Assembly (NCBI GenBank): GCA_050944015.1
Contig: JBMNQG010000032.1
Coordinates: forward strand, 1 to 23,869
Reading direction: 5' to 3'
Length of the DNA: 23,869 nucleotides
Source: DUOX01 sp050944015
Lineage (GTDB): Bacteria > Bacillota > Clostridia > Oscillospirales > Oscillospiraceae
In this document: piece after piece, positions 1-7,271 of the stretch
Layout of the letters: each line of letters begins with the position of its first letter
Numbering within the stretch: the first letter of the stretch is position 1
Translations under genes and position numbers: made by a program
Notes under the pieces: generated by a model
Databases searched by the model: none
Told to the model about the DNA's origin: nothing
Seen by the model: the letters and a program-made list of their open reading frames with translations, nothing else

Positions 1-407
1 CCTATTGCACCTTCCGCCGTCGCGACTGCGTTGAAAACCGCCAGCTCCTCCCTTTTGAAATAGTCCATCATCCTAAGACCTAACTGCTCTCCCAAAGCCA
101 GCATCTCGCTGTCCAGTATTCCGCCGCATACCAGGGTTCCCGGCTCTATTGCCTCAAGAATCTCCTTCATTTCGTATTCTCCGGCGGACAAGGGCGAGTT
201 TAGAAAGCCCCGCTGGCCCGTGACCGGCAGGGGCAGCACCACGCAGTCGGCTCCCTGCGCCGCCTCTTCCGGGCTGTCGGCACAGTATATGTCCTGGGAA
301 CAGTGCCCCTTCTCCAAGGCGAAGGAGCTGACATCATGGCCGTCGGACGCAAGCAGGCTGCAGAGCCGAGCGATTCTCATATCCCCGCCAATGACCGCAA
401 ATTTCAT
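1..407 (-). CDS. dpaA: Dipicolinate synthase subunit A, N-terminal part (cut by window edge)
   Basis: The first 135 codons are visible and the rest lies beyond base 1. DpaA, with the flavoprotein DpaB, makes dipicolinic acid from a dihydrodipicolinate-pathway intermediate in the mother cell during sporulation; the product is loaded into the spore core. The protein opens with MKFAVIGGDMR, a Rossmann-type nucleotide-binding start typical of DpaA, has the LPLP segment near residue 60, and reaches DYFKREELAVFNAV followed by TAEGAI, a family signature. The ATG at 407 is preceded by GGGGAGTGG as ribosome binding site. It is transcribed away from thyA across a 171-base divergent gap. This gene is the best evidence that the organism forms spores. 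The identification rests on recognised motifs in an incomplete protein. Confidence 0.9.
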   Translation of the reverse strand, partial: MKFAVIGGDMRIARLCSLLASDGHDVSSFALEKGHCSQDIYCADSPEEAAQGADCVVLPLPVTGQRGFLNSPLSAGEYEMKEILEAIEPGTLVCGGILDSEMLALGEQLGLRMMDYFKREELAVFNAVATAEGAI

Positions 408-454
408 ATGACCACTCCCCATGCAAAGATTTAGTACGGTATACTATTTCTATT

Positions 455-482
455 CATAATATGGCCGAAATAGCTTGCGGGT
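455..482 (-). promoter_or_regulatory. Candidate sigma-K promoter for dpaA
   Basis: On the minus strand an AC (482-481) is followed after 17 bases by CATATTATG (463-455). The sigma-K consensus known from Bacillus is AC, 16-17 bases, CATAnnnTA, so only the last base differs. Transcription would start about 40 bases before the dpaA ATG. dpaA (spoVF) is under sigma-K in Bacillus subtilis, which makes the match plausible, but short consensus matches arise by chance. Confidence 0.35.
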
Positions 483-503
483 GATTACCCCATAATGTAT
501 AAT
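475..503 (+). promoter_or_regulatory. Sigma-A promoter of thyA-folA
   Basis: TTGCGG (475-480) and a perfect TATAAT (498-503) are separated by 17 bases. The start point would fall near 510, leaving a leader of about 70 bases. The leader (504-578) holds only a weak GGCAA-TTTT-TTGCC hairpin and no recognisable tetrahydrofolate riboswitch. Confidence 0.65.
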
Positions 504-578
504 TGGGGCAATTAGAGGGCAATTTTTTGCCGGATGAGGCTAAAGACGCCACCAGCCCCTTTTTTTGGAGGTAAACAA

Positions 579-1409
579 ATGAGTTATGCAGATGAGGTTT
601 TTATACAGAATTGCAAGGATATTCTCGAAAACGGGGTTTGGGACACGGACCAGCAGGTGCGGCCCAGATGGGACGACGGGACTCCTGCCCACACGGTAAA
701 AAAGTTTGGAATCGTCAACCGCTACGACCTGTCGAAGGAATTTCCCATCCTCACCATACGCCGCACTTATTTCAAGTCCTGCATTGACGAGCTGCTCTGG
801 ATTTGGCAGAAAAAATCCAACAACGTAAAGGAACTGCGCGCCCGGATCTGGGACAAGTGGGCCGACGAAAACGGCTCCATCGGCAAGGCTTACGGTTACC
901 AGCTTGGAATCAAGCACCGCTACCCTGAAGGTGAGTTCGACCAGGTGGACCGGGTGCTGTACGATTTAAAGCACAACCCCGCTTCCCGGAGAATACTCAC
1001 AAGCATGTACAATTTCCGGGACCTGCACGAAATGGCCCTTTACCCCTGCGCCTATTCCATGACCTTCAACGTTTCCGGAGACAACCTAAACGCTATTTTA
1101 CATCAGCGCAGCCAGGACATGCTGACGGCCAACAACTGGAACGTGGTCCAATACGCGGTTTTGGTCCATATGTTCGCCCAGGTATCCGGACTGAAGGCCG
1201 GGGAATTCCTCCATGTCATAGCCGACGCTCATATTTATGACCGGCATGTCCCGATAGTGGAGAAGATTATCAAGAACCCGCCCAAGCCTGCCCCAAAGTT
1301 CATCATAGACAAGAGCATTGACGACTTCTATAAGTTCACACGCGACAGCTTCAGCCTGGAAGGTTACGAATATTACGAACTCGACGAGGAAATACCCGTA
1401 GCGGTGTAA
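579..1409 (+). CDS. thyA: Thymidylate synthase
   Basis: Makes dTMP from dUMP, using methylene-tetrahydrofolate as both carbon donor and reductant, and releases dihydrofolate. The 276-residue product matches the usual ThyA length. Recognisable pieces are the early helix LLWIWQ (about 72-77), the catalytic cysteine C157 in LYPCAYS, RSQD (177-180) that binds phosphate, the nucleotide-binding N188 in NWNVVQYA, and ADAHIYDRH (215-223) with the substrate-contacting His and Tyr. It ends in PVAV, like the EVAV end of Bacillus ThyA. The start is ATG 579 with GGAGG at 567-571; an in-frame upstream ATG at 534 has no such site and lies before the RBS. folA follows 37 bases downstream, so the dihydrofolate made here is recycled by the next gene product. 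Confidence 0.95.
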   Translation: MSYADEVFIQNCKDILENGVWDTDQQVRPRWDDGTPAHTVKKFGIVNRYDLSKEFPILTIRRTYFKSCIDELLWIWQKKSNNVKELRARIWDKWADENGSIGKAYGYQLGIKHRYPEGEFDQVDRVLYDLKHNPASRRILTSMYNFRDLHEMALYPCAYSMTFNVSGDNLNAILHQRSQDMLTANNWNVVQYAVLVHMFAQVSGLKAGEFLHVIADAHIYDRHVPIVEKIIKNPPKPAPKFIIDKSIDDFYKFTRDSFSLEGYEYYELDEEIPVAV

Positions 1410-1446
1410 AATTTGCCAGATAAAAAAAGAGAAAGGAGGCTGTAAA

Positions 1447-1929
1447 ATGAAGGCCCTTGTTGCAGTTTACGAAGATTGGGGCATAGGCAGGGACGGCACC
1501 CAGCCCCTTGTGATACCCGCCGACCGGAAATTTTTCCGGGAGATAACGGGAAACAGCCCCATAATTGTAGGACGGAGAACCTTGGAGGATTTCCCGGGAG
1601 GGCGCCCTCTGAAAAACAGGCCCAACATTGTGCTGACCCGCCGGAACATGGAAATTGAGGGGGCCATTGTGGTCCACAGCGTGGAAGAGTCGCTGGAGGC
1701 GGTAAAGGACTGGGGCGACGATGTGTTTGTGGTGGGCGGCGAGAGCGTTTTCAATGTCATGTTGTCCTATTGCAAACGGGCGTATGTGACGAAAATCGCC
1801 GCGAACCCCGGCTCAGACGTTTTCTTCCCGAATCTGGACTTAGACCCGGGCTGGAAGTGCACGGACCCGGGACAGGAACTGGAGCATGAAGGAATAAAGT
1901 ACCGATTCTGCATTTATGACCGGGTTTAA
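1447..1929 (+). CDS. folA: Dihydrofolate reductase
   Basis: Reduces dihydrofolate to tetrahydrofolate with NADPH, restoring the cofactor oxidised by ThyA. The 160 residues show the DHFR order: N-terminal strand with WGIG (11-14), the acidic catalytic residue D26 in IPADRKFF, VGRRT (41-45) and PLKNRPNIVLTR (54-65) for cofactor and folate binding, and VVGGESVF (95-102), the conserved GG turn. The tryptophan usually found just before the acidic helix (LPW) is replaced, the segment reading QPLVIPAD. The start ATG follows AAAGGAGG with good spacing. The thyA-folA pair is a common operon and shares the promoter at 475-503; transcription ends at the hairpin at 1944-1969. Confidence 0.95.
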   Translation: MKALVAVYEDWGIGRDGTQPLVIPADRKFFREITGNSPIIVGRRTLEDFPGGRPLKNRPNIVLTRRNMEIEGAIVVHSVEESLEAVKDWGDDVFVVGGESVFNVMLSYCKRAYVTKIAANPGSDVFFPNLDLDPGWKCTDPGQELEHEGIKYRFCIYDRV

Positions 1930-1943
1930 TTTGTAATTGATAA

Positions 1944-1969
1944 AAAAAGCGCCCTGGGGGGCGCTTTTT
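1944..1969. terminator. Bidirectional terminator between folA and coaX
   Basis: The six-base GC stem GCGCCC/GGGCGC with loop TGGG is flanked by A-runs on the left and T-runs on the right, so the stem extends through A:T pairs. Read rightward it ends in TTTTT after folA. Read leftward it ends in seven T, after coaX. It therefore fits as intrinsic terminator for both convergent genes. Confidence 0.8.
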
Positions 1970-1983
1970 AAGGCTCATTAATG

Positions 1984-2009
1984 AAGCCTCTCCCAACCGG
2001 GAGAGGCTT
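1984..2009. terminator. Second hairpin between the convergent genes
   Basis: A perfect 11-base inverted repeat, AAGCCTCTCCC and its complement, around the loop AACC, lies 8 bases before the coaX stop codon. Neither side is directly followed by a clean T-run, although T-rich sequence lies about 10 bases further right. It may act as an auxiliary terminator or as a 3'-end stabilising hairpin for the coaX mRNA. Confidence 0.5.
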
Positions 2010-2017
2010 TGGTTTCC

Positions 2018-2797
2018 TCATTTTTTTACTTTTTGCTTGTTCTTGTCATAAATAATGGCAAGGCCGCGCAAAAGCAGGTCCTCGTCCAGAATAATCGCAT
2101 GTCTGCAGTGAGGGACGATTTTCTTCGCGAGGCCGCCGGTGGCAACAACGGTGGCGCTGCAGCCAAGCTCATCTTGGATGCGGTCAATCATCCCGTCAAT
2201 CAAAGCCGCGTTGCCGTAAACGGCGCCGCTTTGCATGCTGCTGATGGTGTTTGTGCCGATGCAGCGTTTCGGGGCCTCGATAGGTACCGAGGGGAGCTGG
2301 GAAGTGCCGCTGGCCAGGGCGTTCAGTGACACGGCAACACCGGGTACAATGGCACCGCCAAGGAAGTTTGAATTCTCGTCAATTACTGAAATGGTGGTGG
2401 CCGTACCCATGTCGAAGATTATTATAGGGGGCTTGTAGCTGTGCCGGGCTGCCACTCCCGCCGCCACAAGGTCGCTGCCCAGGGTTGCGGGGTTGTCTAT
2501 AAGTATGTTGAGGCCGGTTTTAATGGAAGCCTCCACAACATTGGGCGTGTGGCCGGTCAGAATTTCTACGGCCGTCTTCATTGTGGCGGTGAGGGGCGGG
2601 ACCACGGAGGAAATGATTGCGCCTTCAAAGTCCGTGTTATTAATGCCATTGAAATCGAGTATCTGCTTCATGGTGACGGCATACTCGTGTTCCGTCCTGG
2701 CTTGCTCCGTAGTCATGCGGAAGATGTTCTTTATCTCAAGCCCCTCTATACAGCCAGTGACTGTATGAGTGTTGCCAATGTCTACTGCCAATATCAT
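2018..2797 (-). CDS. coaX: Type III pantothenate kinase
   Basis: Phosphorylates pantothenate to 4'-phosphopantothenate, the first step of CoA synthesis. The 259-residue protein has the ASKHA fold signatures of CoaX: DIGNTHT (6-12) as phosphate-1 motif with D6, TLGSDLVAAG (105-114) carrying the catalytic aspartate D109, FDMGTATT (128-135) as phosphate-2 motif and GGAIVPGV (147-154). Type III kinases need a monovalent cation and resist feedback by CoA. The ATG is preceded by GGAGG in a 13-base gap after the panT stop codon, so the two genes form one unit in which substrate uptake and first phosphorylation are coupled. Transcription ends at the hairpin at 1944-1969. Confidence 0.95.
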   Translation of the reverse strand: MILAVDIGNTHTVTGCIEGLEIKNIFRMTTEQARTEHEYAVTMKQILDFNGINNTDFEGAIISSVVPPLTATMKTAVEILTGHTPNVVEASIKTGLNILIDNPATLGSDLVAAGVAARHSYKPPIIIFDMGTATTISVIDENSNFLGGAIVPGVAVSLNALASGTSQLPSVPIEAPKRCIGTNTISSMQSGAVYGNAALIDGMIDRIQDELGCSATVVATGGLAKKIVPHCRHAIILDEDLLLRGLAIIYDKNKQKVKK

Positions 2798-2810
2798 TAA
2801 GGCACCTCCG

Positions 2811-3428
2811 TTAACTGTGGCCTTTGTGGGGAATCGGGTTCATAAAGCCGTACAGGGCCTTGCTTATCGCCGTGCCTATGAAGAAGCATATGAGAGCCTC
2901 AACGAGACCCTGGGTTCCCACAAAAGCGACGACGAAGGCCAAAATGTTCCTGCCTGCCCTAAGGCCCATGATGAAATCTGTTCTGCCGAACAAAAGCAAT
3001 AGTGCCGACATGAAGAAAACCGTGTTGAGCAGGGCGCCTGAAAGACTGGCAACGGCAAAGGAAAGCATCTTGGTTTTGTCCTGATGATACAGGGATTTAA
3101 AGATTAGACCGCAGAGCCATCCCATTAATATCCGGGGAACCATGCACACTATAAAAGTGGAGATGGGGTTGATTCCCAGAAGGGTGGCGCCGAAGAAGCT
3201 TTTACCGAAGCACTCATAAAAGCTGGTGAGTCCGAAGACTCCGCCTAGGATTGCGCCGGATGCCGGCCCGAGAGTGATTGCTCCCACCAGAACTGGTACC
3301 TGCATAATAGTCAGCTCCAGGCCCGGTGTTTTGATGTAACCGAGATTGGTTAGCTCCAGCAGGAAAAGGATGGCGATAAGCACCGCCAGACGCACCATCC
3401 TGCTGGTCTTAGCTGAGATGTTTGCCAT
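2811..3428 (-). CDS. panT: ECF transporter S component, probable pantothenate-specific (PanT-like)
   Basis: A 205-residue hydrophobic protein with about six predicted membrane segments (near 12-30, 43-66, 78-96, 98-112, 122-148 and 163-190). It resembles the small substrate-binding S subunits of energy-coupling-factor vitamin transporters, which dock on a shared EcfT-EcfA1-EcfA2 module; such a module is encoded at 9434-11987. The specificity is inferred from coaX, 13 bases downstream. ATG 3428 is chosen because AGGAGG at 3438-3443 is then 9 bases away; the in-frame TTG at 3434 would be only 3 bases from it. The S-component class is fairly certain, pantothenate as substrate less so. Confidence 0.75.
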   Translation of the reverse strand: MANISAKTSRMVRLAVLIAILFLLELTNLGYIKTPGLELTIMQVPVLVGAITLGPASGAILGGVFGLTSFYECFGKSFFGATLLGINPISTFIVCMVPRILMGWLCGLIFKSLYHQDKTKMLSFAVASLSGALLNTVFFMSALLLLFGRTDFIMGLRAGRNILAFVVAFVGTQGLVEALICFFIGTAISKALYGFMNPIPHKGHS

Positions 3429-3462
3429 ATTCAATTACCTCCTGCTGCTGCTCCCAATTATG

Positions 3463-3479
3463 GCGCTGGGATGCAGCGC
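3463..3479 (-). promoter_or_regulatory. Leader hairpin before panT
   Basis: GCGCTG and CAGCGC around 5 bases form a stable stem in the panT 5' leader, ending about 20 bases before the Shine-Dalgarno sequence. It is too small for a known riboswitch class and its role is unknown. Confidence 0.35.
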
Positions 3480-3491
3480 AAATTTTTTGGG

Positions 3492-3508
3492 GGTTTCGCC
3501 CTGAAACC
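3492..3508. repeat. Inverted repeat over the panT start point (operator candidate)
   Basis: GGTTTC and GAAACC flank a 5-base centre directly downstream of the -10 box. Because its far arm begins 2 bases after the -10, the RNA would not contain the whole stem, so a DNA operator is more likely than an RNA hairpin. Confidence 0.4.
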
Positions 3509-3510
3509 GT

Positions 3511-3539
3511 ATTTTACAACAAGCGGTGTAAATAATCAA
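3511..3539 (-). promoter_or_regulatory. Sigma-A promoter of panT-coaX
   Basis: On the minus strand TTGATT (3539-3534) and TAAAAT (3516-3511) are 17 bases apart. The predicted start near 3504 lies inside an inverted repeat (3492-3508), which could therefore act as an operator. Confidence 0.6.
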
Positions 3540-3573
3540 GTATTAATCGGGCCGGGAATTAATTGCCAAAAGG

Positions 3574-3611
3574 CAGCCCGCCGTTTCCCCTTGAGGGAGG
3601 ACGGCGGGCTG
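3574..3611 (-). terminator. Hairpin ending the DUF5711-cvpA-pgsA-clpE transcript
   Basis: An 11-base GC-rich inverted repeat (CAGCCCGCCGT and its complement) lies 8 bases after the clpE-like stop codon, with a purine/pyrimidine-rich 16-base centre that can pair partly within itself. The following sequence on the minus strand is only CCTTTT, so termination may be partial. Confidence 0.5.
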
Positions 3612-3619
3612 TCCTGTCA

Positions 3620-5920
3620 TTATGCGGCTGTTATAACAACTTTGCCGTCCCTTGCGGTGAGACTGATGCGTTTTACATTGCCCTTGTGATAATCGATAAT
3701 TTCCGTTGCTATGCCGTCCTCAATCTCCTTTTGGATCAGGCGGCGGAGATTCCGGGCGCCATAGGTGATGCTGAAGCTCTTTTTCGTAAGGTAGTCAATA
3801 AGCTCGTCGTCATACTCCAGACCGATGCTCTTTTCGGCTATGACCTCTTTGAGATCGTTAAGCATTAGCCTGGCTATATCCTTAAAGTTTTCTTCCGTCA
3901 GCCGGTTGAAGCTGACTATCTCGTCCACACGGTTTATAAATTCGGGTCTGAGAAAGTCGTTGAGAGCTTTAATGGCTTTTTCACGGCCCATCTCGGTAAA
4001 GCTCTGGCCGAAGCCCACGGAGCCGCTCTTTTTATCGCTGCCGGCGTTGGTGGTCATGATGATTACGGTGTTTTCAAAATTCACAGTACGGCCCTGGGCG
4101 TCGGTTATGCGGCCGTCGTCCAGGATTTGCAGAAGCACGTTGAGAACATCCGGATGGGCCTTTTCGATTTCGTCGAAAAGCACCACAGAATAGGGCTTGC
4201 GGCGTATCTTCTCCGTAAGCTGCCCCGCCTCATCATATCCCACATAGCCGGGAGGTGAGCCGATAAGCCGGGAGACGGAGTGTTTTTCCATAAATTCCGA
4301 CATATCCAGACGTATCAGGGATTCGGGGGTGTTGAACAGGTCAGCGGCAAGGCGCTTTACAAGCTCTGTTTTACCGACGCCTGTACTGCCCACAAAAATG
4401 AAACTGATGGGTTTTCTTTTAGCGGACAGACCCACACGGTTGCGCTTTATAGCGGCACAGACGGTGTCAATGGCCTCATCCTGGCCAACCAGGTGCTTTT
4501 TAAGACGCAGGTGGAGATTGGAAAGCCGCTCAAATTCGTCTTCCCTGATACGGCTGGCCGGGATTTTCGTCCACAGCTCGATTATCCGGGCCAGGTTGTC
4601 AATGGTCAGCTCCGGTTTGTCCTGTGCCTTGAGCCTGTTCAGTTCCTCGGAAAGCCGGAGGTTCCGGCTGCGGATGACGGCAAGGCGCTCGTAGTGTTCG
4701 TTTTCCGTATCCGACATCAAAAGTTCGCGCTCCCGCTCAAGGTCCTCCATTTCCTTTATTACTTCGGACATACGGGTGATATTCGCATTTTTCAGGTTCA
4801 CGTCAGAGCAGGCCTCGTCAATGAGATCGATGGCTTTATCCGGGAGAAAGCGGTCTGTGATATAACGCTCGGACATGAGCACCGCCTGACGGCACATCTC
4901 ATCGGATATTTTCACGCCGTGATATTCCTCGTAATAGTGGGCTATGCCCTGGAGAATTCTTATGCTGTCCTCAATGGAGGGTTCAGCCACGGTGACGGGC
5001 TGGAAACGGCGCTCTAAGGCCGCATCCTTTTCAATGTGCTTGCGGTATTCGGTGAAGGTGGTGGCGCCTATAACCTGGATTTCCCCACGGGATAGCGTCG
5101 GTTTAAGGATATTGGCGGCGTTCATGCTGCCCTCAGCGTCCCCGGCTCCCACTATATTATGCACTTCATCAATTACAAGTATTATATTGCCCTGTTTGCG
5201 GATTTCTTCAATCAGGCCCTTCATCCGGTTCTCAAACTGTCCCCGGAACTGGGTGCCGGCCACAAGGGCCGTAAGGTCTAGGAGATAGACCTCCTTTTCC
5301 CGAAGCTTATAGGGCACGTTGCCATCGGCAATGCGCTGGGCAAGGCCTTCGGCTATGGCAGTTTTGCCGACCCCCGGCTCGCCAATAAGGCAGGGGTTGT
5401 TTTTTTGGCGGCGGTTTAAAATCTGGATAACCCGTTCAAGCTCCTCATCCCGTCCAACCAGGCGGTCCAGCTTACCTTCCCTGGCCCGGTCCGTAAGGGA
5501 TATGCAGTAACTTTCAAGATATTTTCGTCTGGAACTCCGGCCGGCGCTCTCCTTACTTTCCCGGGACCGAGCGTCTCCGGGACCGGGAGCGCCGGAGCCA
5601 TGGCCCTCGGAGCCGCCGAAAAGCCGGCTTAAAAAGGGGAAGGTGGCGGTTTTGCCTTCCTCGCCCAGATCACCGTCATGATTTTCGATCTCCATGAGGC
5701 CGTCCAGACCTCCAAGAGCGTCCATCATTTCGTCCTCCAGATTATCCAGTTCTTCGTCGGTAAGTCCCATTTTTTTAATAATATCGTCCACGGGTTTAAT
5801 GTTAAGATCCCGCGCGCATTTAAGGCACAGCCCCTCATTTTTGGATTGGCCGTTTTCAATTTTCGTTATGAATATAACCGCCACGTTTTTTTTGCAGCGG
5901 GCACAAAGTGTAGGTTGCAT
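3620..5920 (-). CDS. clpE: ClpE-like AAA+ unfoldase, ATP-binding subunit of Clp protease
   Basis: Unfolds proteins and probably feeds them to ClpP. The 766-residue product starts with a four-cysteine zinc finger (C6, C9, C32, C35), like ClpE and McsA and unlike ClpC, which has a Clp-N domain. An acidic then Gly/Ser-rich linker (about 50-130) follows. The first AAA domain has Walker A GEPGVGKT (180-187), Walker B VIDE (249-252) and RR (304-305); a short charged middle helix lies near 380-432; the second AAA domain has GSTGVGKT (511-518) and LFDE (581-584). VGF (635-637) sits where ClpP-binding loops occur. ATG 5920 follows AGGAGA by 8 bases; the open frame extends upstream into the pgsA 3' end, but the zinc finger fixes this start. 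It lies 53 bases after pgsA in the same transcript. No CtsR-type heptamer repeat is visible upstream. Confidence 0.88.
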   Translation of the reverse strand: MQPTLCARCKKNVAVIFITKIENGQSKNEGLCLKCARDLNIKPVDDIIKKMGLTDEELDNLEDEMMDALGGLDGLMEIENHDGDLGEEGKTATFPFLSRLFGGSEGHGSGAPGPGDARSRESKESAGRSSRRKYLESYCISLTDRAREGKLDRLVGRDEELERVIQILNRRQKNNPCLIGEPGVGKTAIAEGLAQRIADGNVPYKLREKEVYLLDLTALVAGTQFRGQFENRMKGLIEEIRKQGNIILVIDEVHNIVGAGDAEGSMNAANILKPTLSRGEIQVIGATTFTEYRKHIEKDAALERRFQPVTVAEPSIEDSIRILQGIAHYYEEYHGVKISDEMCRQAVLMSERYITDRFLPDKAIDLIDEACSDVNLKNANITRMSEVIKEMEDLERERELLMSDTENEHYERLAVIRSRNLRLSEELNRLKAQDKPELTIDNLARIIELWTKIPASRIREDEFERLSNLHLRLKKHLVGQDEAIDTVCAAIKRNRVGLSAKRKPISFIFVGSTGVGKTELVKRLAADLFNTPESLIRLDMSEFMEKHSVSRLIGSPPGYVGYDEAGQLTEKIRRKPYSVVLFDEIEKAHPDVLNVLLQILDDGRITDAQGRTVNFENTVIIMTTNAGSDKKSGSVGFGQSFTEMGREKAIKALNDFLRPEFINRVDEIVSFNRLTEENFKDIARLMLNDLKEVIAEKSIGLEYDDELIDYLTKKSFSITYGARNLRRLIQKEIEDGIATEIIDYHKGNVKRISLTARDGKVVITAA

Positions 5921-5973
5921 ATAAATATCTCCTATTTTTAGGTTAGAGTGAAGCGTGGCGGAGCGCGCCGAAA

Positions 5974-6522
5974 TCAGCGTGTTTTCCTGCGTCCCAGCAT
6001 AATCCTCCGGTAGTTTAAGAGATAGCTGACAAAAGCAGCTATTGACGTGGCAAGACACACACATATCATCGTAACAGCAACTTTGCGGGGAATCCCGTCA
6101 AAAACCATCAGTATGACACAAACTATGAAGAATAGAGTTGTAGCAGTCTTGCCAATGATGTTGGACGACGGAATTTCCATCTTGGCCACACGATGGATGA
6201 GCAGGCCGCCAATGCCCATTAAAATCTCTTTTACCATGAACACAACAAGTACCCATAAAGGTATAATACTGTCTATAGTGATACATGCCAGCACGGCGAA
6301 GGTCAGCATTTTATCGCCCAAGGGGTCTAAAACCTTGCCCAGATTGGTGATAAGGTTGTATTTTCGGGCAATTCTGCCGTCCAGAAAGTCTGTAACAATG
6401 GCTACGGCATAAACCAATGCTGCCAGCAGGGCAGAGTTTTCAAGGCCGGAAAAGTAAATAACAACAAATACTGGCACAAGGCATAATCGAAATATTGATA
6501 GCATGTTTGGAGTGTTCAGCAT
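5974..6522 (-). CDS. pgsA: CDP-diacylglycerol--glycerol-3-phosphate 3-phosphatidyltransferase
   Basis: Makes phosphatidylglycerol-phosphate, the committed step toward phosphatidylglycerol and cardiolipin. The 182-residue membrane protein carries the complete CDP-alcohol phosphatidyltransferase motif: D48-G49, A52-R53, eight residues, G62, D66 and D70, in DGRIAR and GKVLDPLGD. Several hydrophobic helices surround it, and the basic C-terminal end RRIMLGRRKTR fits the cytoplasmic side. The start ATG follows GGGAGAG. It is separated by 16 bases from cvpA upstream and 53 bases from clpE downstream, and it has no promoter of its own that I can see. PgsA rather than another family member is inferred from length and the N-terminal TPNMLSIFRL segment typical of PgsA. 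Confidence 0.92.
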   Translation of the reverse strand: MLNTPNMLSIFRLCLVPVFVVIYFSGLENSALLAALVYAVAIVTDFLDGRIARKYNLITNLGKVLDPLGDKMLTFAVLACITIDSIIPLWVLVVFMVKEILMGIGGLLIHRVAKMEIPSSNIIGKTATTLFFIVCVILMVFDGIPRKVAVTMICVCLATSIAAFVSYLLNYRRIMLGRRKTR

Positions 6523-6538
6523 TAACTATTATCTCTCC

Positions 6539-7255
6539 CTATAGACCAATAAACCGGGATAGTAAGTCAACTTGCAAAAACAGCCGGGCAATCGGGGTTT
6601 TTGAAAAAGCATCGTTTCCTATGACAAGTCCGGCAAATTTAAGAGCCCAGACAATAACAAAGCAGAACATCAGGCCCGTTATAAGGCCAAGAGCTGCGCC
6701 GCCAATGTCGTTTAATTTGTTCAAATGCGGAAGTTTAAACGACAGATTGGGAATGTTTCCAATGACGGTAAGTACTATCAGGATGAGCAGAAAGGCCAGC
6801 AGAAATCCAAGGACATAGGTAATACGGGCGCATAGAACTTCCACTATTGCGGCGGTGATATCAGTATCGTTTTGCTCGGCGTATTCCTCCGCCTCCGCCG
6901 CCAGGATTTCAGCGGTTTTATGGTATATCCCCATAGCTTTAAAACTCTCAACGCAGAATTCATGAACCGACTCTGGATGCTGCTGCAGCAGACTGCTTAC
7001 GGAATACCCGCTGTCCTGCCAGCCCATGACTTCAAGAACGTCCTCGTCTATCTTTTTTTCCATATAGCCGTCGGCAAAGGGTTTTATTGCCGGAATGACC
7101 TCATAGGAAAAGGCGGTGGATAAAAGATTGCCGCCATATAAAGATACTACTATCACAAGTATGCTGCCTATGCCCATAATCATACCCTTTTTATATCCTG
7201 CCCATGCACAAATAATAATCACAGCTATCAGCAGCAAGTCGATTAGCTTTGTCAT
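6539..7255 (-). CDS. CvpA family membrane protein
   Basis: A 238-residue membrane protein of the CvpA type. The N-terminal part begins LIDLLLIAVIIICAWAGYKKGM, with a first helix and the conserved short GxxKG-like turn, followed by a second helix. A soluble segment (about 55-135) rich in Glu, Ala and Gln interrupts it. Two further helices lie near 143-165 and 185-207, preceded by LNKLNDIGGAALGL, the usual CvpA C-terminal motif. Family members are linked to colicin V production in Escherichia coli and to envelope stress elsewhere; no enzymatic role is established. GGAGG lies 6 bases before the ATG, which is 16 bases after the DUF5711 gene. The coupling suggests that the two proteins work together at the membrane. 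Confidence 0.8.
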   Translation of the reverse strand: MTKLIDLLLIAVIIICAWAGYKKGMIMGIGSILVIVVSLYGGNLLSTAFSYEVIPAIKPFADGYMEKKIDEDVLEVMGWQDSGYSVSSLLQQHPESVHEFCVESFKAMGIYHKTAEILAAEAEEYAEQNDTDITAAIVEVLCARITYVLGFLLAFLLILIVLTVIGNIPNLSFKLPHLNKLNDIGGAALGLITGLMFCFVIVWALKFAGLVIGNDAFSKTPIARLFLQVDLLSRFIGL

Positions 7256-7271
7256 TGCGTTCCTCCATTAG

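Noticed and set aside
504..578. Tetrahydrofolate riboswitch before thyA
   Set aside because: The leader is too short and does not show the conserved THF riboswitch core.
3563..3868. Possible small gene on the plus strand
   Set aside because: It is built from the terminator stem and the antisense of the clpE 3' end.
4280..5017. A 245-codon open frame on the plus strand
   Set aside because: Antisense to the conserved ATPase core of the ClpE-like gene.
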